Source of the DNA: Azorinus chamasolen
Lineage: Eukaryota; Mollusca; Bivalvia; Cardiida; Solecurtidae
Direction of reading: 5' to 3'
Assembly (NCBI GenBank): GCA_963576725.1
Contig: OY755242.1
Span: 59,440,480 to 59,504,479, forward strand
DNA: 64,000 bases
Shown here: positions 44,701 through 58,400 of the stretch, piece after piece
Numbering within the stretch: the stretch's first letter is position 1
Layout of the letters: each line of letters opens with the position of its first letter
Made by a program: the position numbers and the translations under genes
The notes under the pieces: generated by a model
The model's database searches: none
Told to the model about the DNA's origin: nothing
Seen by the model: the letters and a program-made list of their open reading frames with translations, nothing else

Positions 44701-44907
44701 CCCACTTTTGTCAGTGGTGGAAATGAGTCATTAATGTTGTTTGCAAAAAGTGTAGACCCAGTTGACAGGGGTCCGCAGGGTCTGCACTGTTTGTCATGAT
44801 ACACTTTATTTAAAAAATAAGTTAATGTTCATGCTAAGCTTGACCTGTTTGATTTTGAAAACTCAGCATTAAAATGGTTAAATCAATGTTTTCTAAAGAA
44901 AAAAACA

Positions 44908-45508
44908 ACAACATCCTCATAGTGTGCTTTACACCAATTCTCTCACACTAACAACATCCTCATAGTGTGCTTTACACCAATTCTCTCACACTAACAACAT
45001 CCTCATAGTGTGCTTTACACCAATTCTCTCACACTAACAACATCCTCATAGTGTGCTTTACACCAATTCTCTCACACTAACAACATCCTCATAGTGTGCT
45101 TTACACCAATTCTCTCACACTAACAACATCCTCATAGTGTGCTTTACACCAATTCTCTCACACTAACAACATCCTCATAGTGTGCTTTACACCAATTCTC
45201 TCACACTAACAACATCCTCATAGTGTGCTTTACACCAATTCTCTCACACTAACAACATCCTCATAGTGTGCTTTACACCAATTCTCTCACACTAACAACA
45301 TCCTCATAGTGTGCTTTACACCAATTCTCTCACACTAACAACATCCTCATAGTGTGCTTTACACCAATTCTCTCACACTAACAACATCCTCATAGTGTGC
45401 TTTACACCAATTCTCTCACACTAACAACATCCTCATAGTGTGCTTTACACCAATTCTCTCACACTAACAACATCCTCATAGTGTGCTTGACACCAATTCT
45501 CTCACACT
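44908..45508. repeat. 43-bp minisatellite from a TTAA-C left end, about 14 units
   Basis: The unit joins acaacatcctcatagtgtgc, tttacaccaattctctc and acacta; units are almost identical. The last unit continues into the body of a TTAA-C element (gacaccttttgacacctctg .. aaatgggttaa at 45611), so the array includes that element's terminus. Confidence 0.93.
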
Positions 45509-45829
45509 GACACCTTTTGACACCTCTGTAAAAGTCTTTCTTTGAAACTTTTTTTTTATAACCATAGCAATAAATACCACTGGTAAATTCTAAAACTGAG
45601 AAAATGGGTTAATTAGCATGAAAAGGCTTAACCTTCTGCACTCTGAACAATTGTCGTCTGCAAATATTGTCATCTGCTTCGTTTCTTAAAGTGTGTCAGA
45701 CTGTTTGGATTCTGATGAGACTAAGTGACTTGTGTCTCATCTGGATCCAAACTGCAATGCTTATCACAAAATTGCCAGCAGTGTATTGAAGGTTAAAGTT
45801 AGTGTCAGATATATTCTCTTCAGACAACA

Positions 45830-46000
45830 GATAAATGTGTGTACTCAGATTCTAAAATCATCATTTCTCAGTTGTGACCACTCTTTAGAATTGGCTTAAA
45901 GAGACGATTCTAAAGAGTGGTCACAACATAGGGTTTTGTGCAGAAATGAAGGAGTTATTCTTGAAAATATTTTAATTTATGCATATTATTTGGACATTTG
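45830..46000. repeat. family D element upstream of the anoctamin exon
   Basis: gacaacagataaatgtgtgt .. hairpin gaccactctttagaattggc / gattctaaagagtggtcaca .. tatttggaca. It ends within about 10 bases of the putative acceptor at 46006-46007. Confidence 0.78.
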
Positions 46001-46053
46001 TCTTCAGGATGGCAAGAAATTAGACTTTTGGCAGTGATGATCAACTGGTAAAC

Positions 46054-46491
46054 ATGAATCACAATGCAGAAGTAATAAAGGGCAGCACGGCATATCAGAA
46101 TGGCCACAGTGGGAGCTCTGCTATTACAGCCATTGGGGCTGTTGGAGTTCTTCGACACAGACACAGAAAAGCCCAGAGAAAGAAAAAACTCTCCAAATTT
46201 GAAAGAAAGTTCACAGCATTAGGACCATTCTTGAAACCAGAACAGAAAAGAATTGACTATGTTTTGGTCCATAAACCAGGAACATCTGAAGAAGAAATTG
46301 ATCCAGACAGGAAAGATGCCCTGTTGAAAAAGGAGAATCTCAGGAAACGGTTTGAAGATGCACTGAGAGACGAAGGTTTCTCTATAAAGACTGTGGAATT
46401 GGGTGATACAGTTTACAAAAAACTTCACTGTCCCTTCAAAAGGTTGTGTAAAGAAGCAGAGGTGGTGAAGTTGGAATTACCTCTAAAAGGA
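46054..46491 (+). CDS. anoctamin exon with possible start codon
   Basis: 146 codons. The donor aagga/gtaagt is followed at once by a family D-like hairpin. The frame stays open to 46545 in the intron, but the strong donor and the match of the next exon argue for splicing at 46491. Confidence 0.87.
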
Positions 46492-49400
46492 GTAAGTACA
46501 TATTACAATTTCTCCTCCAACCCCTATGTTGCTGCAACTCATTAGAATCAGCTCTTCATTGTGATTCTAATGAGTTACAACAAGATAGGGTTTGGTGAGG
46601 AAATTGAAAAATGTATTAATGCATCCTATCAGTATTCCTGACACTTAACTCTTTGAATGCTAAACCCATTCCTCCATAGGCTATTTTTAGACACAACCTC
46701 TTTGAATGAATCTACCCAAAAGGAGCATTTACTAGAGAAAAGGAACATTTTAGAATTTTGTAGTTTGAAACCATTGTGATAAATAGAGCATTTTCTCCTA
46801 TAGGAGCAAATGCTCTATTTATCACAATGGTTTCAAGAGGTGATTTTTACAGAGGCGTATAAAGGCATATTTATGGAGGTTAAATTTTAACACTTTCCTT
46901 AATATAAACACCTTTTCGCACATCTGCAAGCAGAGTAGACTCAGATCAGACAGCTCCTATCTGCTCTGTCTGCTAATGGAATTTCATAGATCTCTTTCTT
47001 TATATATAGTTTCTAAAATGGCTGCCATGTTCAACCTGCCATATTTCATTATAACTGTTTAGTCCATGACTATTTACTAAGGTACTGAAATTTGGAATAA
47101 ATAGAGATGAGGGAAAGTGTTAACCCTTTAAGTACTCCATGAATATTCATGTAAGAAATAAATGACATCATGATTATTAATTAGATTTATTGTTATAACA
47201 TCACAGTTATGTTTTGGCCATGGCAGAAACTATAGAATCATATCTTTGATATATCATATAAGCAAACAGAGCAATCAGGAGCTGTCTGATCTTGGTCTAT
47301 TCTGTTTGCAAAGGCGTAGGAAGGCATATTTATGGAGTAAAGGGTTTATCAAAGTGGAATGACCCGTCATTGTTATGTCCCCCACAAGATGGGAGGCATG
47401 TAGCATTGCTCTTATTGATCCGTCAATCAGTTTTACCCTGCTTTGATAACTTTAAATGAAAGTACTGAAGTAGCAATTAGCAGAGACCCAGGTCAACCTG
47501 CTTCTTAATTAGGAGTGTGATCTGGATCTGTTAGCCAAACTGTCAAAATATTTAGGATAATCAAAGTACCCAGCCATTGTAAATCACATGCCTTGTTGGA
47601 AATTTGTGGCCTGATCACAAGACAGATTCAACAGTATTTTATACTGACAATTTTTGGCACCTTTGCTGACAGAGTAGACCCAGATCAGATGACTCCTATA
47701 AGATCTGTCTGATATTGATCTACTGTGTTTAGAAAGGTATTAACCCTTTCCCTGTTCTGCATTTAGGCCAAATTTCAATACCTACTGAATATTCATTAAC
47801 AAAATAGTTATAAAGAAATATAGAAAGTGGAACATTGTAAACATTTTAGAAAGCAAAGAAACATATCTAATTCTGTTGGCAAACAGAGCAGACCCTGATC
47901 AGACGGCTCCTCTAGGAGCCATCTGATCTGGGTCTTCTCTGTTTGCAAATGCGTAAAAAGGTGTTTATATGAGGGAAAGAGTTAAAAGGCATCTTTATCA
48001 CTTTAACTCATTCCCAACCTGTTTGAGCAATTCTACCGAATAGGAAAATTATGAAGACGAATTTTAGAATTATGTAGTTTTGAAAAACCATTTTGATAAA
48101 TAGAGCATTTGCGCTTAACATATTAACGGTTCAAGTGCAGGAAACACATAATTAATATCCTTTGCAAACAGTGTAGACCAAGATGAGAGGGGGGCTCATA
48201 GAGGAGCTCATAGAGGAGCACTCTCATCAGGGTCTGCACTGTTTGTCTTGTTACACTTTTCTGTGAAACATCCCCAAATATTCAAGGTCATCCTGACCTG
48301 TTTGAATTGTAGAAAAGTCCATTGAAAGCTCAGCATTGCAAGGGTTAAAAGTGTTTATCACTGGAAATTAAGCTGCACTTGGGAATACACTGCATGTTTG
48401 ACTTTGTTGGTATTTCTCATACTTGTTGTCATGGTGACAATATGTTGTTATCAATGATCAATACTTTGTAATAATTTAACATAGGTTGCACTAATACTTT
48501 ACATGTTCTCATATTTATGCTTTTGCAACCAGAGTAAAGTTTCAGTAAACATTAACCCTTCTCTTGCTATTCACGTCAATATACCTACCTGTAAATAGTG
48601 TAGACCCAGATGAGACAGCTCCTGCAGGAGCTGTCTCATCAGGGTCTGCACTATTTACAAGTTGATTGTGCAACAAGTGCACTCCACAGCAGTGATTGCA
48701 CAGCAAAATACTTGTACACAGTGAAGATATATGTAATTATACAACAGGTCATGGGTAAAGAAGGAGACATGTATTTTAAAATTCAGCAAGCGAAGGGTTA
48801 AAGACAAACCAGACAGAACAAACCAACCAGCTCCTGGAGGAGCTTTCTGATCAGGGTCTGCTCTGTTTGCTTAACACCTCATTCTTTCATGAATATTAAT
48901 CTGAGAAATAAAGAATGTATGAATATTGATAAGATGAATCTAATTATAGCATCATGAACCAGGTTAGTTTTACAATATTGCAGAAGTTGTAGAATCAGAT
49001 CTGTATTATTTCATTTATGGTATAGGAGCCACCTAATCTCTGCCTGCTGTTTGCAAAGGCACAGAAAGGCATATTTATTACTTGTAAAGGATTGGGTGAA
49101 CAGAGCAGACCCTGATAGGAGAGCTCTTAGCCTCTATGATAAATCAGATTCTACATTACCTGCCATAGCAAAATTCTCATGTGCAATAGACTAGTAAACC
49201 ATCAATTACAATGTCATTAATGTTTTCTTGTATAAATATTCATGCAGTAAATGGGTAGCACCTTTTATCTGAATGGGTTGATAACAGATATTTGGCAGGT
49301 AAATGATGAATTAATTCTGCCCTTATTCTTTGATTGCAAAGTGTGAAAAAGCTTTTTTGTATGAGGGAACGGGTTAACCCTTTCCCTCATATAAACATGT

Positions 49401-52400
49401 TTTCACGCATTTGCAAACAGAGAAGACCCAGATCAGACGGCTCTGTTTGCTAATGAAATTTGATAGATCTGTTTCTTTAGTTTCTAAAATGGCTACAATG
49501 TCCCACCTTGCACATTTTTTTTAACTCTTTTGTCCATGAATGTAGGTATGTAGGTATGAAATTTGAAATAAACATAGAACAGGGAACTGGTTAATAAATT
49601 AACAAATATATGTATATATTCATATCAGAGATAGTGACCCTATGAATGATAATCAGCTGAACTTTATAATAACATACATGTAGATCGTATCAACATGGAC
49701 ATGTTTGGGCATGGCAAACAGCTGTAGAATCATATCTATATAATATATACATGTATCATTGCATGAACAATGAGAGCAGATACTGACAATATCTATATAA
49801 TATATACATGTATCATTGCATGAACAATGAGAGCAGATACTGACAATATCTATATAATATATACATGTATCATTGCATGAACAACGAGAGCAGATACTGA
49901 CAATATCTATATAATATATACATGTATCATTGCATGAACAACGAGAGCAGATACTGACAATATCTATATAATATATACATGTATCATTGCATGAACAACG
50001 AGAGCAGATACTGACAATATCTATATAATATATACATGTATCATTGCATGAGCAAAGAGAGCAGATACTGACAATATCTATATAATATATACATGTATCA
50101 TTGCATGAACAACGAGAGCAGATACTGACAAGAAATCTCCTACAGCAGGGTTTACTCTGTTTGCAAATGCATTGTAATGCAGAGGTCCAGATAAGATACG
50201 TAAATTTAAACATTTTCAACAATATCTCCTTTATTTCTCCACCAAACCCTATACTGTGACCACTCTTTAGAACCATCTCTTCGAGATGATTCTAAAGAGT
50301 GGTCACAGTATAGGATTCACCGTTTGGTGCCGTGGAGAAATGACTATTGTAGTATTTGGGTATGCAACTTTATCTGTAGCTCTGAATATGATCTGTATCA
50401 ATAAACAGTTAACCTTTTACTCCATAATTACGCTCCTTTGCAATCAGAGTAGACTCTTAGGAGCCGTCTGGTCAGTTTCTGTCCTGTTTGCTTAGGACAT
50501 AATATAGATCTAAATCTACACTAGGACATAATATAGATCTAAATCTACACTAGGACATAATATAGATCTAAATCTACACTTTTTGCCTTGATTAAATATT
50601 CATAAATGTCATATGTTATTATAAAAATACATGTACTGCCAATTAATATGCATAGTGTCATTACTTCTTACATGAATATTCATGGGGTAAACGGTTAACA
50701 CCATAGTCCCTGGATCCACAAATGCCATTCCACACTTTCAAAGGTTTATCGCTTGCAACGCTGGATTTTTCAAATGGACTATTCGAAAATTCAAACATGT
50801 AAAGCTTACCATCGATATTCAGGGATTTTTATTAACCCTTTCCCAGTTCTCTGATTATTCCAAATTTCAATACCTACTGAATATTCATGGACTAAATATT
50901 TATAATGAAATATGGAGGATGGAACATTGTAGCCATTTTAGAAAGTAAAGAAAGAGATCTATCAAATTCCATTGGCAAACAGAGCACACCCTGATCAGAC
51001 GACTCCTATAGGAACTGTCTGATCTGGGTCTACTGTTTGCAAATGCATGAAAAATTAAAGAAATCTGTAATATAACATACAGTGCATACCCTGATGAAAG
51101 GGTTACTCTAGAAGCCCTCTCATCTGGGTCAATACAGTTTGTTTAGTCTATTTGTGACTTATGTCCTGCACTAAAAGGGTAAACCCTCTACTCCATACAT
51201 AAGCTATTTAATACCTTTGCAAATAGAGAAGACGCAGATCAGGAGGCTCCTGTAGGAGCCTTTTAATCAGGGTTTACTCTGTTTGCTTATGGAATTATAT
51301 GCATTGGAACTATATACATGTATCCTCGATTCCTATATTTCCGTTCTTTCCTATTATTCCGTCCGCATCACAAAAGCGCTTGATATGGCGCGTGCGACCT
51401 CCCTACGTCACCGCTCAAAGTGTTTTCCGATTGTAAATAAAACACGTTTAGATACAGAGCCGAATAAAATAGGGAAAAACAGGTAAGTTGAATGAAACTT
51501 TAAAGAAAAATATTATTTTCAACAAAAATATAAACATTCTCATCACGTGACACCATTTTTCTAACAATATTTCCCCAAAATAATCCGTTTTTCAAAGCTT
51601 AAAAAATTGACAGATGCCGCGGAAACGTTCAGGCAGGTCCTTATTACGTGACCAAGCAAATAACACGTCACAAGTATACTGTTCAGCAAAACTTAGGGTT
51701 CATGTTATGAACATGACTCATGTCAAATTTTTTAACAATGGAGTCTGTTATCAGACGGTATAAATACATTTCTGTACTGAATAAAATGCCCCAGTACACA
51801 TCTAAATTGTAAATATGTTGGCATTTCTTTAATTTTGAGTGTTATCTGTTCAGCTGATTGTAATCTGTATATTTCAAAGTATTTTTTAAAATCAATTTTC
51901 AGTTAACACTTTTTGTAAAATAACATTTGCATTTATATGGCTGATAATTCTGTCTTATTTTGTTCATGGTGCTTTTGAAAATGATTTCGATTAATACATA
52001 GTTCAACATGACTCAAAATGTTTATTAGGTGTAGTGAGTGTCTGGGACTTAACCTTTCTTGTGCAGTATATATTTGACCCAATTGTGCTCAAACACCTTT
52101 GAGTGGGAGATTATGACGTCATAGGAACAGCAATATAGGAAACATGGAGGCTGCATTTGCAGCATTGAGTGAGTTAAAAGAACCGGCATTTGGTTCAATT
52201 GTTGGGTTATTTGTTTACTTAAAGTGTTATTTTCCGTTAGAAAAATATTTTTTCTCACTATTCCTTCAAGGAAGCTCCTTGTTGCATTTAAAGTAATTGT
52301 TTTTATGATAATTATTTTGCTAAGGGGAACGGTAATACAGGAGAAGGGGATACATTGTAAATCTGATTCTATAGTTTCTGCCATAGCCGAAGATATATGT

Positions 52401-55400
52401 GTTCAAGCCAAAGATATATGTGTTCAAGCCAAAGATATATGTGTTCAAGCCAAAGATATATGTGTCCATTTGACAATATAAAAATTCAGCTAATCAATAT
52501 GATATTAATTATGGATATTGTATCCATAATGCTTTTATTTCTTGCTTGGACATGGATAAACATTGAAATGTGAAACAGAAATGCCTTAACCCTTTACCCC
52601 ATTAATATTCATGCAAGAAAAAATGATATCATGAATATTAATTATTATAATTGCCCATGGACACAGGAACTTTTAGCCATGACAGAAACTGTAGAATAAT
52701 ATCTACATGTATCTAATATCATTAGCAATCAGAGCAGACCCTGATCAAATTGCTCTTGCAGGATTTGGGTCTTCTCTGATTGCAAAGGCGTAGAAAAGTG
52801 TTTTTATGGAGTAAAGTGTTAACAGAAAGTCTCAAGGAGAAAACATGTTTGATTTGGCAACTTGAGGCATATTTTCAAATCAAATCTGTCCACACTAACA
52901 AATGACCCATTCCCTCATATTAATACCTTTTGACGCCTCTGTAAAAGACACTTTCTGAAGAGATGATGATTATCTTATTGCGAACAAAATTAATAATCAG
53001 AGGTACAGATAAGATATTTTCAAGAATAACTTGTTCATTTCTCCACCGAACCCTATGTTGTCACCACTCTTTAGAATTGTCTCTTTGAGACGATTCTTAA
53101 GAGTAATCACAACACAGGGTTTAGTGAAGAAATTACGATTTTAGCATTGGAGTACACACATTTATCTGTTCACTCGGTAATAAGTATTTGTAAGTTATTT
53201 GAATTCAGACGTAATACATTAAAATTTTAGTAATTTGGCATCTTGCCAGAATACACATACTTTGCTTTAAAAGAATAAAATATGTATGTTTAATTAAGGA
53301 CTGAAGCAAATTATCACTTGCTAAAAAATTGTTGTCTGTTACAACTCTGAGAAAGTTATTTTTTCTTTATTTCTCTTAACCCTTTGCTCCATAAATATGC
53401 GCCTTCTACACCCTTGCAAGCGGAGTAGACCAGATCAGATGGCTCCTATAGGAGCGATGTGATCAGGGTCTGCTTTGTTTGCTTATGATATAATATAGAT
53501 ATGATTTTGTATTTTCTGCCGCGGTAAAAAATTCATGTGTCTGTGTACTATTTTAACAATTAATCAAATTAGTAAAAACTATTCATGATGTCATTATTTC
53601 TTACATAAATATTCATGGAGTAAAGGGTTGAAATGCAGTCTAAGTCAGTGTAAAACAGTTTGGATCCCGATGGGACATACAGTTATCGGTATTTGGCATC
53701 TCAATTGGTTATCACAAATTTGCAGCTTATGAACAAATATGAGGTCATTAGCTCAGGACTCTATGAGTAAAGTCGATTTATGATATTTAATATTAAAATC
53801 AATAAAGAGGTCAACCCAGGCGGAAACAAACAATAATGGCCAACAGACTATGGGTAGTTTTCTAATCTGAGTGCTGACTCTTTTTTTTTACTCTTTCTCT
53901 GCCAATGCCACCAACAGTGATTACCGGTACATATGCAAGCAGTTTGGATCCAGATGAGATGCCGAGTAACTCAGTGTCTCATCAGGATCCAAACTGTTTG
54001 TTACTGTGACTGTTTTTGAAACAAAAATGAAGAAAAGTAAGAAAAAAAGAAAATTGTACCAGACGACAAAGTTTGCAGACGACAAAATTTGGCAGCGAAA
54101 GAGTTAAATGTCTGTTAAGCCTTTCAATGCTCCATTTACAGATTGGAATAACCCAACTGTGTTTAATGGTAGAGTCCATTCAGTATGGAAGGCTTAAACT
54201 TGCTAGATGATTTTGAATGACAAACAATGCAGACCTGTATCAGAGGTTCCTGGAGGATCAGGGTTTACACTGATTGCAAATACATTGATGTATGCATGTG
54301 CGACATTCAAAAGATTAATGTGCTACCAATAATTAGAAGGACTCTTTTATTCAGTATTGCCAGTTTAGGTGTTGTTGATCATGCATGCTATCTGCAGTAA
54401 TCTTAACCTTGAACCAATTTCTTCATATAAATGTGTTTTCACGCATTTGCAAACAGAGCAGACCTAGATCAGATGGCTCCTGTTGGAGCCATCTGATCAG
54501 GGTCTTCTCTGTTTGCTATTAGAATTTGAAATATTTGTGTCTTTAGTTTCTAAAATGCCTACAAAGTTCCACCTTCATTATATCATTATAACTATTTTGT
54601 CTATGAATATTCAGTAGGTATTGAAATTTGGAATAAACATAGAACAGGGAAATGGTTAACAATGTGAAGAAAATATCTGCTCAGATTTGGATCTGGTGTA
54701 GTTTGGATCTACTACTGATTTATTCAGACCTTTGAGAAAATATTGACAGAGTGTCAAACAACTAGGACCCTGACGAGATGCAGAGTTAACCCATTCCCTC
54801 ATATTGACGCTTTTTGACGCCTTTGCAAAAGTCACCTGTAGAAACTATTGTGATAAATAGAGCATTTGCTCCTATAGGAGCAAATGCTCTATTTATCATA
54901 ATTGTTTCAAACTACAAAATTCCAAAAGTTTCCTTTTCTCTAAGTTAATGCTCTTTTTCGGTAGATTTATTCAAAGAGGTTGGATCTAAAGATAGCCTAT
55001 GAGGGAATGGGTTAACTCAGAGTCTCATCTAGATCCAAACTGTTTGCAAATGCATTTTAAGTCAGGACACAGATAGCGATATAAGGGTTAATACTAGCTC
55101 TTAATCGTTTCTCAAATGATCATTTATGCATGAATTGGCAACTTCATGAATATTTTATTTACTTACCGGGGTACTTTTATAATGTAAACTTTTCAAGGGA
55201 ATTTTCGACTAAGACAAATACTGTAGGGTTCCGAAAGCAAACAGAACAGATCCTGTAGGTGCTGTCTGATTTGGGTTTTCTCTGTTATATAGTATACCTA
55301 CTGAACAGGATCTAATCTGTGTCTACTGTGTTTGCATAAAATATGTATTTATGGAGTAAAGTGCTAACACCTTTGAAAATGGAGTAAACCCAGATCAGAT

Positions 55401-58400
55401 TGCTCCTATTTACAATCCATCAGATAAGGGTTTGCTCTGTTTGCTTATTAAATAGTATTTAATTCTACAGTTTCTGCCGTGGCTAAAAAAAGTGTTTATA
55501 TGTCAATACAAAATTTCTTCTAGTTATACATGTATTCATACATGTACTGTCTTTATTTCTTACATGAATATTCATGGAGTAAAGAGCTGTATGACTGTCA
55601 CTGGGTCACCTTTCATTCATATAAACACCTTTTCATGCCTTTGCAAGTACATGTACAGAAGACCCAGATCAGATGGCTTCTGTAGGAGCCATCTTACCAG
55701 GGTCTGCTCTGTTTGCTTAATATAAAATTGTACTAGACCTGACTACCGTTTCTACCAAAGCCAAACAGTCCTGTGTACATATCGAGGGCTTGGTGCAAAA
55801 CACTTTGTGAAGGAGTTAGAATAGTTTTGCACCAAGCCCTCGATATGCCATTATAAAAAATCAGCTAATAAATATTCATGATATCATTATTTCTTACATA
55901 TTTCTTCCCATTTCAACAGGGAAAGGGTTAACAGTATCTGTGGTCTATGTAAGTTATCTAAAAAGTTTTCCAATTCAGAAAAGTCATGATTTACTAACCT
56001 TTATCACATAATCTGCAGTGTGGGAGTGCCCAAACAGAGTGCTGTAAACCGCGGAAACGCACTAGTGCATTTTTACGCAAATGGGCAGTTTGAATCCAGC
56101 TATATTACGCTGTAAACAATGGATGAAACAGCCGTCAGATACTAAACATTCCTGTGTACATATGCCATTATGAAAATTCAGCCAATAAATATTCATGATG
56201 TCTTTATTTCTTACATGAATGTTCAACATGGGAAGGGTTAATGCAGGACACAACCAATACAGAAAGCTCCTATAGGAGCTACATTTTCATCCTGCATTAA
56301 GCTACCACTATTACGGTAACAAATGGTGTAGATCATTCTGGGTTTGTTTGTCTGAATTTTAAGGATAATTGTAACGATTCTTCAGCTCCTCCTATTAGCC
56401 TTTCCCTGTTCTATATTTAGTCAAAATAGACAAAATAGATATATAATGAAATATGGAAGGGGGAACAGTGTAGCAATTTTAGAAACTAAAGAAACATCTA
56501 TCAAATTTCAATGGCAAACAGAGCAGACCCTGATCAGATGGCTCCTACAGGATCCATCTGATCTGGGTCTACTTTGTTTGCAAATGCGTGACAAGGAATT
56601 TATATGAAGGAAAGGGTTAAATACACAGTGCCATATACCTTGTTGTGCAACAAACATCATTCAATAACTGACACTACTGTTTTTTCCAATTATCAGGTAT
56701 ATTCAAATGTGTAAATCACCCACAAGCCTATAGGCTTAATGATTTTTTCTGACTAAATCGATAATTATCTCTTTGGACGCTAAGTAATGTTTAGTCTGCA
56801 ACAGTTGTCATCTGCTGCAATTCTTAAAATAGAATTTCTCTCATTTCTTTGCAAAAATGTGGTCAGAGTATCAAACAGATTGAATCCTGATGAGACGCCG
56901 CATTAAGCGGCGTCTCGTCAGGATTAAAACTGTTTGCATTGGTAATCACGGTTTTGTCGCTAGCATGCAAAGAGTTATACAAGATCTCTTACTATTCCAA
57001 AGTGGAAGTATTTGCTGAGTACTTGGTTGGTAGACGCTACACAATCACATTTCATACCAGTCCTGAGTACTTGGTTGGTAGACGCTACACAATCACATTT
57101 CATACCAGTCCTGAGTACTTGGTTGGTTGACGCTACACAGTCACATTTCATACCAGTCCTGAGTACTTGGTTGGTAGACGCTACACAATCACATTTCATA
57201 CCAGTCCTGAGTACTTGGTTGGTAGATGCTACACCATCACATTTCATACCAGTCCTGAGTACTTGGTTGGTAGACACTACACAATCACATTTCATACCAG
57301 TCCTGAGTACTTGGTTGGTAGACGCTACACAATCACATTTCATACCAGTCCTGAGTACTTGGTTGGTAGACACTACACAATCACATTTCATACCAGTCCT
57401 GAGTACTTGGTTGGTAGACACTACACAATCACATTTCATACAAGTCCTGAGTACTTGGTTGGTAGACACTACACAATCACATTTCATACCAGTCCTGAGT
57501 ACTTGGTTGGTAGACACTACACAATCACATTTCATACCAGTCCTGAGTACTTGGTTGGTAGACACTACACAATCACATTTCATACCAGTCTCATATACAG
57601 TAAAACCTCACTAAATTCTGAAAATGCTTTGAAAGTAAAAGCAGCAATGCGAAAAGAGAAAATTGCAGACTCTGGTTTATTGAGTCTGTTCTTGGGCAAT
57701 TATTAAAAGTTCAACACTGAGCTCATGCCCCCTAGCACTGGCTTAAGTGGTATTCAATTTTAATAATTGAATAAGGACCAGAAAATGTAACAACTCTTAG
57801 GATGAAGTACAGAGCAACTTTTTACGGCTGACACATGATCACTTTAACAACTACTGTTTTAAAGTACATAAATTCTGACATTAAGAGCTTCTTCAAAAGT
57901 TTGAGAATTGTTTAGGCAGGTGATTACTTAATCTTTCACATTGAGCTAAAAATATTGATTACCTGTATGATACTTATTTGAGTGATCGAATTAGCAAGGA
58001 TTACTGTATTGTCAGAGCAGAACAGTTAATTCTTTTCCCAAAGATAGTCTCATGACATAGGCATGTAATATTTTTCTGAACCCTGTACTTTTTTTAAGAA
58101 AATATATATGTATGAATATTAATATATATATAATGACATTTGAACAAGAAAAATTTGGCCCTGGTAAAAACCCAAGAATCAGATCTATGTACATGTAATT
58201 CCATAAGCTAACAGAGCAGACCCTGATCAGATGGCTCTTACAGGAGCCAACTAATCTGGATCTACTCTATTTGCAAAGGTGTTAAAAAACGTATCTATGG
58301 AGTAAAGGGTTACATCAGTGCTGACTGTCTAGAATTATTAGCCTAAAAAAGTTGGATTCTTCCTCACCTTTGCAGTCTGACCAGGGACTGCTCTGTTTGC

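Larger units (their letters stand above)
31546..46007. other. region between CARS2 and the first recognised anoctamin exon
   Basis: No coding exon recognised on either strand apart from the decayed anoctamin fragment at 44351. It holds TTAA elements, family D/E/F/G copies, K elements (about 34482-34700, 37925-38455, 39632-40435) and foldback repeats. About 38460-39600 is mostly unclassified sequence. The true 5' exon(s) of the anoctamin gene may lie here unseen. Confidence 0.5.

Noticed and set aside
46492..46545. Extension of the anoctamin ORF past 46491.
   Set aside because: The sequence after the gtaagt donor is a family D-like hairpin, and the next exon continues the anoctamin domain in phase.
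49653..50276. A 207-residue Cys-rich repeat ORF on the minus strand.
   Set aside because: It follows the 57-bp array exactly (19 residues per unit) and is bounded by TTAA-B sequence; a repeat by-product.
56975..57706. Long repeat proteins on both strands (16-residue repeats).
   Set aside because: They arise because the 48-bp minisatellite unit is a multiple of 3 and lacks stops; the same DNA is open in several frames, with no start context, domain or splice support.
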